Positions 55,811-63,730 of a stretch of DNA of 64,000 nt are shown piece after piece. The notes beneath the pieces are model-generated. The model saw only the letters and a list, made by a program, of their open reading frames with translations, ran no database searches and was not told the DNA's origin. Each line of letters begins with the position of its first letter. Position 1 is the first letter of the stretch. Origin of the DNA: G965237725 sp965237725 (lineage in GTDB: Bacteria > Pseudomonadota > Gammaproteobacteria > Arenicellales > Poriferihabitantaceae); the NCBI GenBank assembly GCA_965237725.1, contig OZ250151.1, positions 992,001 through 1,056,000 of the forward strand, in the 5' to 3' direction. Made by a program: the position numbers and the translations under genes.

Positions 55811-56710
55811 TTAAAAACCACCGGCCCAATCAGCTACAGGCATAACTTCGTTCTTGGGGCGAGCCAGGTATAGCTGAGCATGAAAGCATCCCTCAGATTC
55901 ATATCCAGCGGTATCGAACCCACGCTCTTCCACCAGTTCTATAGCTCGATTTTGTTCGGCCTTATCAATAAAAATTCGATGTTGAAATGGCGGCACAGGG
56001 TATTTCTCCACCACCAATCCTGCATTTTCCATGATTTCCATTGAGGCTTTCGATTCGTTGCCTCGAATGGGTGAAGAAATAATCCATGGCAAGGTTTCAC
56101 CGGCTAGACTCAGTATGCGCTCCAGCGCGTCGGGCAGCATATGAATTACCGACCCAACCTCTATAATTAGGTCACAGTTGCGTATTTGTTCGGTTAAATC
56201 TTCTTCGGGAACCGTATCCTGTAAATCTATTGCATAAGCCTGGTCGTAGATCCCTGTTGCCACACCATATTCCAGAGCTCTGCCCGCCACATCAATTCCA
56301 AATGTATTGCAATAGCTAAATTCGCCCTGGTTTTCAGAAAACCATTTTTTGTCTGCGGCGTTGACTTCTTCGTGGGTCATGGCATTTATGTTTGCATCCT
56401 GATATCGACCTAATAACTGATCAAGGGTAATATCGTGACGCAATAGCAAGGCGCCAATGCCATAACCCGATGCAAAATCCATAACGCTGGGCGTTCCTAA
56501 GTTTCGTACTCTGATCAACTCGGCCAGGGTTGCGCGAAATGCGTCCACCGCAAAATGGGCATTACGATATTGGGCGTCGTACATCTCATGATAATACGCC
56601 CTGCAAGCCGGCAAATTATAGATATCATCAAATCGGGTAACCAACTGATGATCTTTGTGAGTTGTTTTATTATTCATAATGCCATTGTTTTTAGTTTTTG
56701 CGCTTAACAT
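55811..56710 (-). CDS. Methyltransferase-like protein
   Basis: 299 residues; the ATG at 56677 (MNNKTTHKDHQL) is an alternative start. It has a class I SAM-binding motif SVMDFASGYGIGALLL near residue 75 and LIIEVGSVIHMLPDALERILSL, where a post-I acidic loop would be. The C-terminal half (FQHRIFIDKAEQNRAIELVEERGFD) is unusual. Substrate unknown; possibly a conserved-hypothetical methyltransferase of marine bacteria. Confidence 0.65.
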   Translation of the reverse strand: MLSAKTKNNGIMNNKTTHKDHQLVTRFDDIYNLPACRAYYHEMYDAQYRNAHFAVDAFRATLAELIRVRNLGTPSVMDFASGYGIGALLLRHDITLDQLLGRYQDANINAMTHEEVNAADKKWFSENQGEFSYCNTFGIDVAGRALEYGVATGIYDQAYAIDLQDTVPEEDLTEQIRNCDLIIEVGSVIHMLPDALERILSLAGETLPWIISSPIRGNESKASMEIMENAGLVVEKYPVPPFQHRIFIDKAEQNRAIELVEERGFDTAGYESEGCFHAQLYLARPKNEVMPVADWAGGF

Positions 56711-56989
56711 AATACCTTTCTAACTAATTTCACCCGCAGCATGGACAGCAGGACATGTGGATGGTTTCAAAAACGGATGAGTAATTGCAATATCGGTTAA
56801 AGTCTTTATTCTTGATGATATGTTAAGTTTATTTAATCTTTGAACTTGATCAAAATTTAACCGTCGAAACGACCAGAATGATGAACACGGCAAAAGCAGG
56901 TAGCGATACTACTAGATTGCCCGGATTTTACAAAATCTAATAGCCTCTATTTCCCTCTATTTCCCAACAAATTTCGTGAAATATTCACT

Positions 56990-58051
56990 ATGACTAAATC
57001 AAAACACGCGCTTCTTAACCAATCCACCTTCGTTCAGGGGGCCGTTTTAGCCTGGGTAGCCGTCATTATTTATGCCTCAGCGAACTCAATTGTACTGACA
57101 TTGGTGGACATAGGTGCAAACCATCTGGTAGCCGGCAGAAACGCCATAACTTTCTGTAACTTATTGTTTTTGGGTAGTTTATTTTCCCTGGTGCCGATGA
57201 TATTTTTCTTTTGGAAAGAGTGGACAAAAGAAAACTTAAACAAAATCTCTCGGGGAGACTGGGTCGCCATGACCATTTCCGCTGTACTGTCATCAGCGCT
57301 GACCCCATCCCTGTTTTTCTTTGCCCTGGAGTTTTCAAATGTAACCAATGTGGTGCTAATTGGCCGGCTTGAACCCCCAGTCATGTTGATTCTGTCAACA
57401 CTAATTCTTGGAACGGTATTCGATCGGTGGGCATTTGGGGGCGCACTGATCGCGCTGATTGGTGCGGTTATTATCATAACCATGCGGTCCGACGGTGGCG
57501 CCGGATTTGAATTTGGTAAAGGGGAACTTGCAGCACTGGCAGGAATCTGCACCTTCATGATTTCCAACCTGATCACCAAGAAAAAACTGAATGATGTTTC
57601 ATTTGGTGTATTTTCGATTTACCGCACGACTTTGGGCACTGTAATTTATTTTTTCTGGGCGCTCTATCTATTCGGACCCAATCATTTTCAGGACGTGTTT
57701 GCCCCAGTAGTATTACAATGGACTATCGTTTATGCCGTCATTGTTATTCTTGGCGGGCAGTTTGCATGGAATCTGGCCCTTAAAAAAGCTCGATCGGGCG
57801 ACATGACCATGGCCACGTCCTTTACCCCAGTGGCGTCAATTACCATCGCCATGTTCTTGCTCGGCGAAGACCCAGGAGATGGTATCTATCTCGGTGGTGC
57901 GATAATTATCGGCGGCATCCTGTTGGCTCAATACGGCAGAATGCGTAAAGCCAGATTAGAGCGCGAAGCCGAGGAGAAACAGCGCATGGAAGAAACGGCG
58001 GAAGAACATGCTATTGATCATGAAACTGAATTCCATTTTAAGGGCGCGTAA
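56990..58051 (+). CDS. EamA/DMT-family transporter with charged C-terminal tail
   Basis: 353 residues. Ten helices in two EamA repeats, with GRLEPPVMLILSTLILGTVF in the first and LALKKARSGDMTMATSFTPV in the second. A highly charged tail from about residue 316 (RKARLEREAEEKQRMEETAEE) is likely helical and cytoplasmic. Probably an exporter. It is the last ordinary gene before the repeat-flanked dehydratase. Confidence 0.87.
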   Translation: MTKSKHALLNQSTFVQGAVLAWVAVIIYASANSIVLTLVDIGANHLVAGRNAITFCNLLFLGSLFSLVPMIFFFWKEWTKENLNKISRGDWVAMTISAVLSSALTPSLFFFALEFSNVTNVVLIGRLEPPVMLILSTLILGTVFDRWAFGGALIALIGAVIIITMRSDGGAGFEFGKGELAALAGICTFMISNLITKKKLNDVSFGVFSIYRTTLGTVIYFFWALYLFGPNHFQDVFAPVVLQWTIVYAVIVILGGQFAWNLALKKARSGDMTMATSFTPVASITIAMFLLGEDPGDGIYLGGAIIIGGILLAQYGRMRKARLEREAEEKQRMEETAEEHAIDHETEFHFKGA

Positions 58052-58108
58052 TACAATATAATGATAACTATCAACGCTGCCTATATAATTAGTGAGAGTC
58101 TGCTTATT

Positions 58109-58214
58109 GCCCATTACAGCAACAAGCTAAATTTCAAAAACATGCAGATTCAATTCTAATTTCAACTCGGAGACTGTGAAAAGCTGACATTCCAATCATA
58201 GCCATTTGTTAAGT
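58109..58214. repeat. 106-bp direct repeat, copy A
   Basis: It is 97 of 106 bases identical by eye to copy B at 60315-60420, with no gaps; seven of the nine differences fall in the last 25 bases. Its right end is GTTAAGT, which fits the GTTRRRY core of integron attC sites; AACAAGCTA (58121-58129) near the left end can pair with TAGCcatTTGTT at the right end. A long, degenerate attC is the best reading. The remaining 184 bases to the next gene show nothing else. Confidence 0.65.
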
Positions 58215-58398
58215 ATTTCGTTCGTAAAAAGGGTAAATTACCACAGAAATCTCAGCCCCTAAAGTCGCGACTCTTTCGATAATTCTATGCTCTATTTTCA
58301 AGTCAAGGTTAGCTTCCGAATCTCCGCTCTTTAACCCAACAGCAAAAGCCTTAGAAAATCACCAACCCCATTCAATCCATAACATGCAGGAAAATTCA

Positions 58399-60270
58399 AT
58401 GACGAATAAGTCGAAAACCGTAGTGTTTGACAGTAACCCCGGCCGCAACGCCCAAACTTATGGTGTAGCGCGTGAGCTCGGCACTGATATGAATCTGATC
58501 CACGAACCATCTGTGGGTGTCATGGGTACCAAGGGCGATAGTCAATGTTATTTGGGTGTGCAGCGAAAGGTCGAAGCCATTCACGAAAATCTGCGCCAAC
58601 GTCTTGGGCGCGGTGACGGTCAGATACCAATGCGTCTGGTGCAACCTGAGTATACAGTTGCGACTTCGGATGGTATGCGTAACGGTACACGGGAAATGCG
58701 CTATTCACTCATTGGTCGTGAGGTCACCCATGATACGGTTTGCGAACACCTGAGCGCGAGTGGCCTGGAAGGAACAATCGCGGTGGTTGCTTGTGACAAA
58801 CCGCCGGTTGGCGCTTTGGCCGGCATCCTTGAGCATGACCGACCTGCGATCATTATGTCTGATGGCTCGATCCGGCCCGGTAAAGATTCAGTAACAGCAG
58901 AGTCCATCGATATCATTAGTGGTTTCCAGGTGGCGGGTAGTCATGATACCGAGCTTAAAGTCCGTATCGCTCGCGAAGCCTGCCCGGGATATGGCAGTTG
59001 CGGCGGCATCTTTACCTATAACACGATGCAGACTTTTATCGCGGTTATCGGGATGCAGCCGCTGCACATGGTTGCGCCGCCGTCAGACGACCCGCGCCGG
59101 ATTGACGAATTTCCCGAACAGCTTGTTACCTATTTGAAAGGCATGATTGATCGGGGTCAAACTCCGCGCGACATCGTCACCCGTGATGCCATCCGCAACG
59201 GCGTAATTGTTGCCATGGCGATCGGCGGATCAACAAATGTCCTGTTACATGCGCCCGAAATTGCGAGAGCGGCGGGATTTAGCAGTTTTTCTGAAGACAT
59301 TATGTCGCCAGAAGAATTTAATCACTTGTCACAATATGTGGTCCCTGTTTTGACCGACGCACGCCCATACGGTAAATACTCTATGGTCGACATCGATGAA
59401 AAAGGCGGTGTGCAAGTAATCGTCAAAGAGTTAATGGATGCAGGGCTGTTAAATGGCGATACGGATACCTGTACCGGCGAAACACTGGCCGAGCAAATCG
59501 TCCAGCTCAATACTGCGGGACCAGATGGCACCGTGGTGTATACCGTGGAGAAACCATTCAAACCAACTGGAGGCCTGCGGGTACTAGGCGGCAATCTTTC
59601 GCCTGAATTCAGCGCAGTACTTAAACTGGCCGGCGTTGAAGGCGGGCTGGAAAACAATCGCTTTGTTGGCAAAGCTCGCATCTTTAATGGGGAACAGGGG
59701 CTGCTCGATGCACTGGAAATAGCACCGGAAAGTTTCAGCAATCACGATATGGTTATTGTGCGCTATGAAGGGCCTTGTGGTGCACCCGGGATGCCGGAAA
59801 TGCTTGACTCAACTTCTCGTATCACAACACTTTGCCGTGAGAAAAACATTGTGGTGGGCATGATGACCGATGCCCGTTTTTCCGGCGGCTCTGTCGGCCT
59901 AGTAATCGGCCACGTTGGACCAGAAGCCGCGTTGGGTGGACCGATTGCCTTTATCGAAGATGGTGATGAGATTATCGTAGATCTCGACGCCAATAAGATT
60001 AACTGCTCGTCATTGGATGACACGGCAACACTCAATACGCGTAAAGCGGCATGGGAAAAAGTGGTTGCTGATAATGATGGAATGCATCCCGCCTGTGGCG
60101 AAGTCGACACCCGTTTATTAAACCGGATGCGAATGTCCGCAGTTTCCGCAGTCTACGGAGCCGGAATGCATCCGGATCGAGTCCTATGGGTGCCACAACC
60201 GCGTGAAGCAGGAAAAAGTGGTTTCGTACCACACAACAAATATCGTGAGGGATCGCAGAAAGCGTTCTAA
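58399..60270 (+). CDS. IlvD/Edd-family dehydratase
   Basis: 623 residues from the ATG at 58399, chosen because AGGA lies seven bases upstream; the ATG at 58384 is weaker. Iron-sulfur cysteines are present at the three expected places (DSQCYLG, VACDKPPVG and YGSCGGIFTYNTMQ), and the C-terminal PCGAPGMPEML and RFSGGSVGLVIGH motifs are typical. The family dehydrates dihydroxy acids or sugar acids, as in branched amino-acid synthesis or the Entner-Doudoroff pathway; which is unclear. Its sequence is more GC-rich than flanking DNA, and a 106-bp repeat lies on each side, so it is likely acquired. Confidence 0.87.
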   Translation: MTNKSKTVVFDSNPGRNAQTYGVARELGTDMNLIHEPSVGVMGTKGDSQCYLGVQRKVEAIHENLRQRLGRGDGQIPMRLVQPEYTVATSDGMRNGTREMRYSLIGREVTHDTVCEHLSASGLEGTIAVVACDKPPVGALAGILEHDRPAIIMSDGSIRPGKDSVTAESIDIISGFQVAGSHDTELKVRIAREACPGYGSCGGIFTYNTMQTFIAVIGMQPLHMVAPPSDDPRRIDEFPEQLVTYLKGMIDRGQTPRDIVTRDAIRNGVIVAMAIGGSTNVLLHAPEIARAAGFSSFSEDIMSPEEFNHLSQYVVPVLTDARPYGKYSMVDIDEKGGVQVIVKELMDAGLLNGDTDTCTGETLAEQIVQLNTAGPDGTVVYTVEKPFKPTGGLRVLGGNLSPEFSAVLKLAGVEGGLENNRFVGKARIFNGEQGLLDALEIAPESFSNHDMVIVRYEGPCGAPGMPEMLDSTSRITTLCREKNIVVGMMTDARFSGGSVGLVIGHVGPEAALGGPIAFIEDGDEIIVDLDANKINCSSLDDTATLNTRKAAWEKVVADNDGMHPACGEVDTRLLNRMRMSAVSAVYGAGMHPDRVLWVPQPREAGKSGFVPHNKYREGSQKAF

Positions 60271-60314
60271 GGCAGTATGACTAGGTTGCTAGAACAGGTG
60301 CTTGTCCGAGTTTT

Positions 60315-60420
60315 GCCCATTACAGCAACAAGCAAAATTTCAAAAACATGCAGATTTAATTCTAATTTCAACTCGGAGACTGTGAAAAGCTGACATTCTA
60401 AACATGGTCACTTGTTAGGC
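60315..60420. repeat. 106-bp direct repeat, copy B, attC-like
   Basis: Second copy of the 58109-58214 repeat. Its right end is GTTAGGC at 60414-60420, an exact attC core (GCCTAAC on the minus strand), and the DinB-like gene stops within it. With copy A it brackets the dehydratase gene; the distance between copies is 2,206 bases. Confidence 0.7.
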
Positions 60421-60908
60421 GAGTCGTGCTTCAAAAACACCGGGTAATCTGTCGTGGGTGGTTCCAGAGAGCATTCATACATCATCCCGGTGACATTTCC
60501 GCGATGGTAAGTTCCATGATTTACAACATGCAGTAGTATGTCTCTTCGTCTCATAGAGCCCACTCCACCACTAATGAAGGTGAGATTTACAACTTGATCT
60601 TCATCAGGTTTAGATAAAGTATCGGCATAAGTCACATACCACTCGTCTAACTTTCTCTGATCAATGAGAAGTTTGTTTAAACTTGGACAATCATCAGGAT
60701 TTCGTGTTGTGAAGCCATGATGTTCTCCCTGCAAATTTGCCTGCCAAACTAAATCCATTGCAAACGTATGGTTGAGCGTTCGAATGATACTCCCGAACAC
60801 AATCGGGCGCTTGGCTATCAATTCCTTCTCGGATAGTTCTTTTGCCGCAGCATACAGGAGCTCGTTTGCCCATTGTTTGTATCGCATTAGTGTTTGTAGG
60901 TAATTCAT
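60408..60908 (-). CDS. DinB-family protein
   Basis: 166 residues from the ATG at 60908, just past the attC; a GTG-like extension upstream would run through the attC and is rejected. The four-helix DinB fold carries a histidine triad: LNHTFAMD near residue 54 and HVVNHGTYHRGNV near 138. DinB proteins are metal-dependent, often thiol transferases or stress-related. The last codons (CCT AAC AAG TGA) lie in attC-like copy B, as for a cassette gene. Confidence 0.8.
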   Translation of the reverse strand: MNYLQTLMRYKQWANELLYAAAKELSEKELIAKRPIVFGSIIRTLNHTFAMDLVWQANLQGEHHGFTTRNPDDCPSLNKLLIDQRKLDEWYVTYADTLSKPDEDQVVNLTFISGGVGSMRRRDILLHVVNHGTYHRGNVTGMMYECSLEPPTTDYPVFLKHDSPNK

Positions 60909-60925
60909 ATTTTCAGTTCCAAACC

Positions 60926-60989
60926 GCCTAACGCTCGGCTGAGGCGCGCGCAATAAAACCGCGCGACCCTCTCCAGTCGCGGGTTAGGC
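60926..60989 (-). other. Integron attC recombination site (64 bp)
   Basis: GCCTAAC (60926-60932) and GTTAGGC (60983-60989) fit RYYYAAC and GTTRRRY exactly. Between them the arms pair as CTCGGCTGAG against CGACTGGAG with unpaired bases on the minus-strand side, then CGCGCG pairs with CGCGCG around a loop. The extra bases place the L'' arm on the minus strand, so the site reads with the cupin and DinB-like genes. No integrase gene is in the window. Confidence 0.85.
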
Positions 60990-61307
60990 ATTTTCTCCAC
61001 CCTCTGGGCCAAAAAAAATAACCCAAGTGGAAAAATCATCTGTAAATTCTTCAAACCTGTGAACTGCACTCGCAGGAACAAACAATACTTCCCCCGCTTC
61101 AAATGGATTTTTGCTTTCACCGTTAACGAATATTCCCGAACCAGAGACTACTACATAGATCTCATCTTGATTGTGTGGCTCCTGTAAGTCGACACCTTCG
61201 GGCTTATATATCTCGATACTCAACGAACCATTCCTAAATAACTCTTTAAACGGCTCGTCAACGCTACTAAGAGCTCGCAACGCGATTGATGTGGTTAGCC
61301 TTTCCAT
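60984..61307 (-). CDS. Cupin-domain protein (gene cassette)
   Basis: 107 residues with both cupin motifs: EPHNQDEIYVVVSGSG and GEVLFVPASAVHRFEEF, with metal-binding histidines and glutamate. It may be a small metal-dependent enzyme or binding protein. The stop codon (GCC TAA) is inside the attC core at 60983-60989, typical of cassette genes. No attC was found on its upstream side, so the array may end here. Confidence 0.82.
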   Translation of the reverse strand: MERLTTSIALRALSSVDEPFKELFRNGSLSIEIYKPEGVDLQEPHNQDEIYVVVSGSGIFVNGESKNPFEAGEVLFVPASAVHRFEEFTDDFSTWVIFFGPEGGENA

Positions 61308-61450
61308 TCTTACTGCTGATGCCTAGTAGTTAATTAACCAGCATTTGGCCGGCCTATCCAGCTCGAATGGCAGCTATATGGGTAGTGATAGATTATTGGA
61401 AACACGCTCTTTCCTGTAATTCAGAAATAGGCGAAAGGCCGCTTCGAGTA

Positions 61451-61606
61451 CAGACTGTGTGAAAACTATTTGCAATGTTGTGCCATCCCATTTTGCAAGT
61501 TATACAAGGCGATTGTGCAGACGTGAATTTGGAATGACTAACCTCGCATCTAAAAGTGTGCAGTCTCCAAAATAATATGTCGAATTTCGGGTTTTCACAC
61601 AGTCTG
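61451..61606. mobile_element. 156-bp MITE with 4-bp target duplication
   Basis: Perfect 16-bp terminal inverted repeats CAGACTGTGTGAAAAC are at 61451-61466 and 61591-61606. AGTA is present directly outside both ends (61447-61450 and 61607-61610). The inside has no coding frame. The layout is that of a non-autonomous insertion element; the parent transposase is not in the window. It occupies most of the gene-free stretch 61308-61701; no other features were found there. Confidence 0.85.
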
Positions 61607-61701
61607 AGTATACGGCAGCCACCTGCTCGGGTTAAGCAGAATCTGCCGATTTTTGGAGTTAAAGATGATTATTTATTGCACTAACATCCTTTTAAATGTC
61701 C

Positions 61702-62319
61702 TTAATGAGGCGCACTGATTACTTTTCGTATATTCCACTGCAGTGACTTTTTGGACTTAATGCTGACCTTTCGACTTTGCAATGCTTGATTAAATCCAAA
61801 CCCTTCAATGGTATCAAGAATCAGGGAAGCGACTGCTTCACAATCAAGATTTTGGTCAAATACCTTGCTTTGAATGCCTGCCGATAAAACATTCTTTAGG
61901 GCCTTTGATATTCTGATCCGATTATCCTGAAAGCGCTTGGCCACCTCTTTGTTCCGCGTCGCCTCAGCAGCAATATCCATGGCTAATTTGGCATAGAGCG
62001 GCTGTGTTACTTCTTTAAGATAGACATTCACAAACCGCTCAATAGTCTTTATCGGGTCCTCGTGATCGGCAAGTATCATTTCAAAATTAGCTATATCGTC
62101 AGCTTCGACTTTAGCAATTTCTATTATTAGTGCTTCTTTGCTATTAAAGTAGTTGTAGAGATTCCCCAAGCTAATGTCTGCCGTTTGGGCGATATCGCGA
62201 ATACTGGTCTGATGAAAACCTTTGGCTGCAAAACACTCGATCGCGGTATGAACGATTAGTTCGCGGCGTAACCTGATAGATTCACCCCGTGTGAGACTGG
62301 CATTTTGATTATCTGACAT
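61702..62319 (-). CDS. TetR/AcrR-family transcriptional regulator
   Basis: 205 residues. The N-terminal helix-turn-helix is classic: QTSIRDIAQTADISLGNLYNYFNSKEALI. The C-terminal ligand domain is not assignable. It is divergent from the small membrane protein and desaturase genes and probably represses them, since a palindrome overlaps their promoter (62360-62373). Confidence 0.92.
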   Translation of the reverse strand: MSDNQNASLTRGESIRLRRELIVHTAIECFAAKGFHQTSIRDIAQTADISLGNLYNYFNSKEALIIEIAKVEADDIANFEMILADHEDPIKTIERFVNVYLKEVTQPLYAKLAMDIAAEATRNKEVAKRFQDNRIRISKALKNVLSAGIQSKVFDQNLDCEAVASLILDTIEGFGFNQALQSRKVSIKSKKSLQWNIRKVISAPH

Positions 62320-62328
62320 ACCGATGTA

Positions 62329-62357
62329 TTGATTTTGATTGGATTGAACATTATAAT
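62329..62357 (+). promoter_or_regulatory. Sigma-70 promoter for the desaturase unit
   Basis: TTGATT (62329-62334) and TATAAT (62352-62357) are separated by 17 bases. It lies 42-70 bases before the first ATG (62399). The match is close enough to predict strong initiation near 62364, inside the operator candidate that follows. Confidence 0.6.
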
Positions 62358-62359
62358 AC

Positions 62360-62373
62360 TGAACATACGTTCA
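62360..62373. promoter_or_regulatory. TetR operator candidate
   Basis: TGAAC-ATAC-GTTCA is a perfect 5-bp-arm inverted repeat placed immediately after the TATAAT box. A repressor bound here would block initiation. A looser TTGAACAT copy lies at 62344-62351. Confidence 0.5.
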
Positions 62374-62398
62374 TTCAATACTTTTAAACGATTTCGCT

Positions 62399-62575
62399 AT
62401 GAAAATGCAAAAACATTGGTATCTCGGGTTCCTGGGATTAATAGGATTATATATGCTCCCAACAGTACTAGCTTACTTCCAGGGAGTTGGTATGGCATGG
62501 GATTTGTCTAATCTACTGTGGCTTCTCTGGTTCCTGTATCTTATTCCAGAGTCCAAAGTAGAGCAAAACACATAA
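62399..62575 (+). CDS. Small membrane protein upstream of sterol-desaturase-family gene
   Basis: 58 residues beginning MKMQKHWYLGFLGLIGLYML, with two hydrophobic segments (about 7-27 and 38-50) and a short charged tail ending in EQNT. It lies between the promoter and the desaturase gene, which starts five bases after its stop. No family recognised; probably co-translated with the desaturase and membrane-located. An ATG two codons in is an equal alternative start. Confidence 0.6.
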   Translation: MKMQKHWYLGFLGLIGLYMLPTVLAYFQGVGMAWDLSNLLWLLWFLYLIPESKVEQNT

Positions 62576-62580
62576 GAATA

Positions 62581-63435
62581 ATGAACTACATAGAGCAACA
62601 ATTTGAAGCGTTTGCAGGTTCCTTCTATATTTTGGAAATGATCGGTTTGGGCTTTCTCATCATTATCTTCGCGGAGACTGGGTGGGATTTGTATACTAAA
62701 AAACGGCATGGCTACGGGGAGTCCGTAGCAAATTTTGTCATCGCCATTGGCAATTACCTTCTCGAACGCACGACCTATGGATTGGTTTTTGTTCTTGGCC
62801 TGTTTATTACCCAAACCTTTGCCTTTGCGACAATCCCGAACACCTGGTGGAGCTGGGTAATTGCTTTGATTGTAGCCGACCTATCTTACTACTGGATGCA
62901 TCGACTCGAACATAAAGTACGTATCTTATGGGCCTATCACAGTGTTCACCATTCGTCGCCTGAATTCAATTTGACAACTGGACTTCGCCTGGCCTGGATT
63001 GAAGGTGCTATAGAGTGGCTGTTCTTCGTTCCAATGGTGTTAGTTGGATTTAGCGCAATCCAAACAATTATCGCCCTTTCGATAGTCGTTTTGTATCAAA
63101 CATGGATTCACACCGAGAAAATCGGAAAACTCGGCTGGGCTGACCGCATATTTAATACGCCGTCGGTTCATCGTGTCCATCACGGATCGAATAAGCAGTA
63201 CCACGACAAAAATTATGGTGGCATCTTGATAATTTGGGATCGTATGTTTGGAACCTATAAAACCGAGGAGGGAAAAGCAATTTATGGCATTACCACACCA
63301 ATTGGAACTTGGAATCCAATCACTCTCAATATTCATGAATTCTGGCAAATCGCCAAAGATGTATGGCATGCCAAGAGCATTGGTGACGGGTTTAGCCACA
63401 TATTCAGACCACCGGGTTGGAAGCCTGAGACTTAG
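62581..63435 (+). CDS. Sterol desaturase/fatty-acid hydroxylase superfamily protein
   Basis: 284 residues from the ATG at 62581; the frame is open earlier but would overlap the small membrane protein gene. Several transmembrane helices surround the di-iron histidine boxes: WMHRLEHK, YHSVHHSSPEFN and VHRVHHGSNKQYHDKN, followed by LIIWDRMFGTYK. These are hallmarks of integral-membrane hydroxylases and desaturases that act on lipid chains or sterol-like molecules. Likely repressed by the divergent TetR protein. Confidence 0.92.
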   Translation: MNYIEQQFEAFAGSFYILEMIGLGFLIIIFAETGWDLYTKKRHGYGESVANFVIAIGNYLLERTTYGLVFVLGLFITQTFAFATIPNTWWSWVIALIVADLSYYWMHRLEHKVRILWAYHSVHHSSPEFNLTTGLRLAWIEGAIEWLFFVPMVLVGFSAIQTIIALSIVVLYQTWIHTEKIGKLGWADRIFNTPSVHRVHHGSNKQYHDKNYGGILIIWDRMFGTYKTEEGKAIYGITTPIGTWNPITLNIHEFWQIAKDVWHAKSIGDGFSHIFRPPGWKPET

Positions 63436-63730
63436 ATAAGTAGTGCGGTTAAGACCTAAATTGTGCAGGTCTATATAGCTGCCAGAACCAGGTGCTAGTC
63501 CTTATAAAATTATTCCTTAGGGTAAAGCTGGCATAACCCGTACGGAGCGGGCGTTTATATCTAATCAGATATAGAGAAATCAGTTAACTGGAGACTATCG
63601 ATTTATCGACGAAATAGAACGGAGATTCGGTATCCGGGTTAAGACAAGAGGCCAGGGTCGACCAAAGTCAGGGGTTAAATAAATCTGCCCCCTTTTTGGC
63701 CTTCGTATTTGCCTGTGCCTGTATTTGCCT
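63436..63730. other. Gene-free region with small hairpins
   Basis: No gene was found. Small hairpins are present: AGACCT/AGGTCT (63452-63472) just after the desaturase gene, a possible terminator without a T-run, and TATATCT/AGATATA (63556-63573). AAATCTGCCCCC near 63679-63690 resembles the dispersed ATCTGACCC motif seen at 28987 and in the hairpin at 5782. Confidence 0.4.

Noticed and set aside
58100..62320. Complete integron with integrase
   Set aside because: No tyrosine recombinase gene or attI is visible; genes beyond the cupin cassette are a MITE and a TetR gene.
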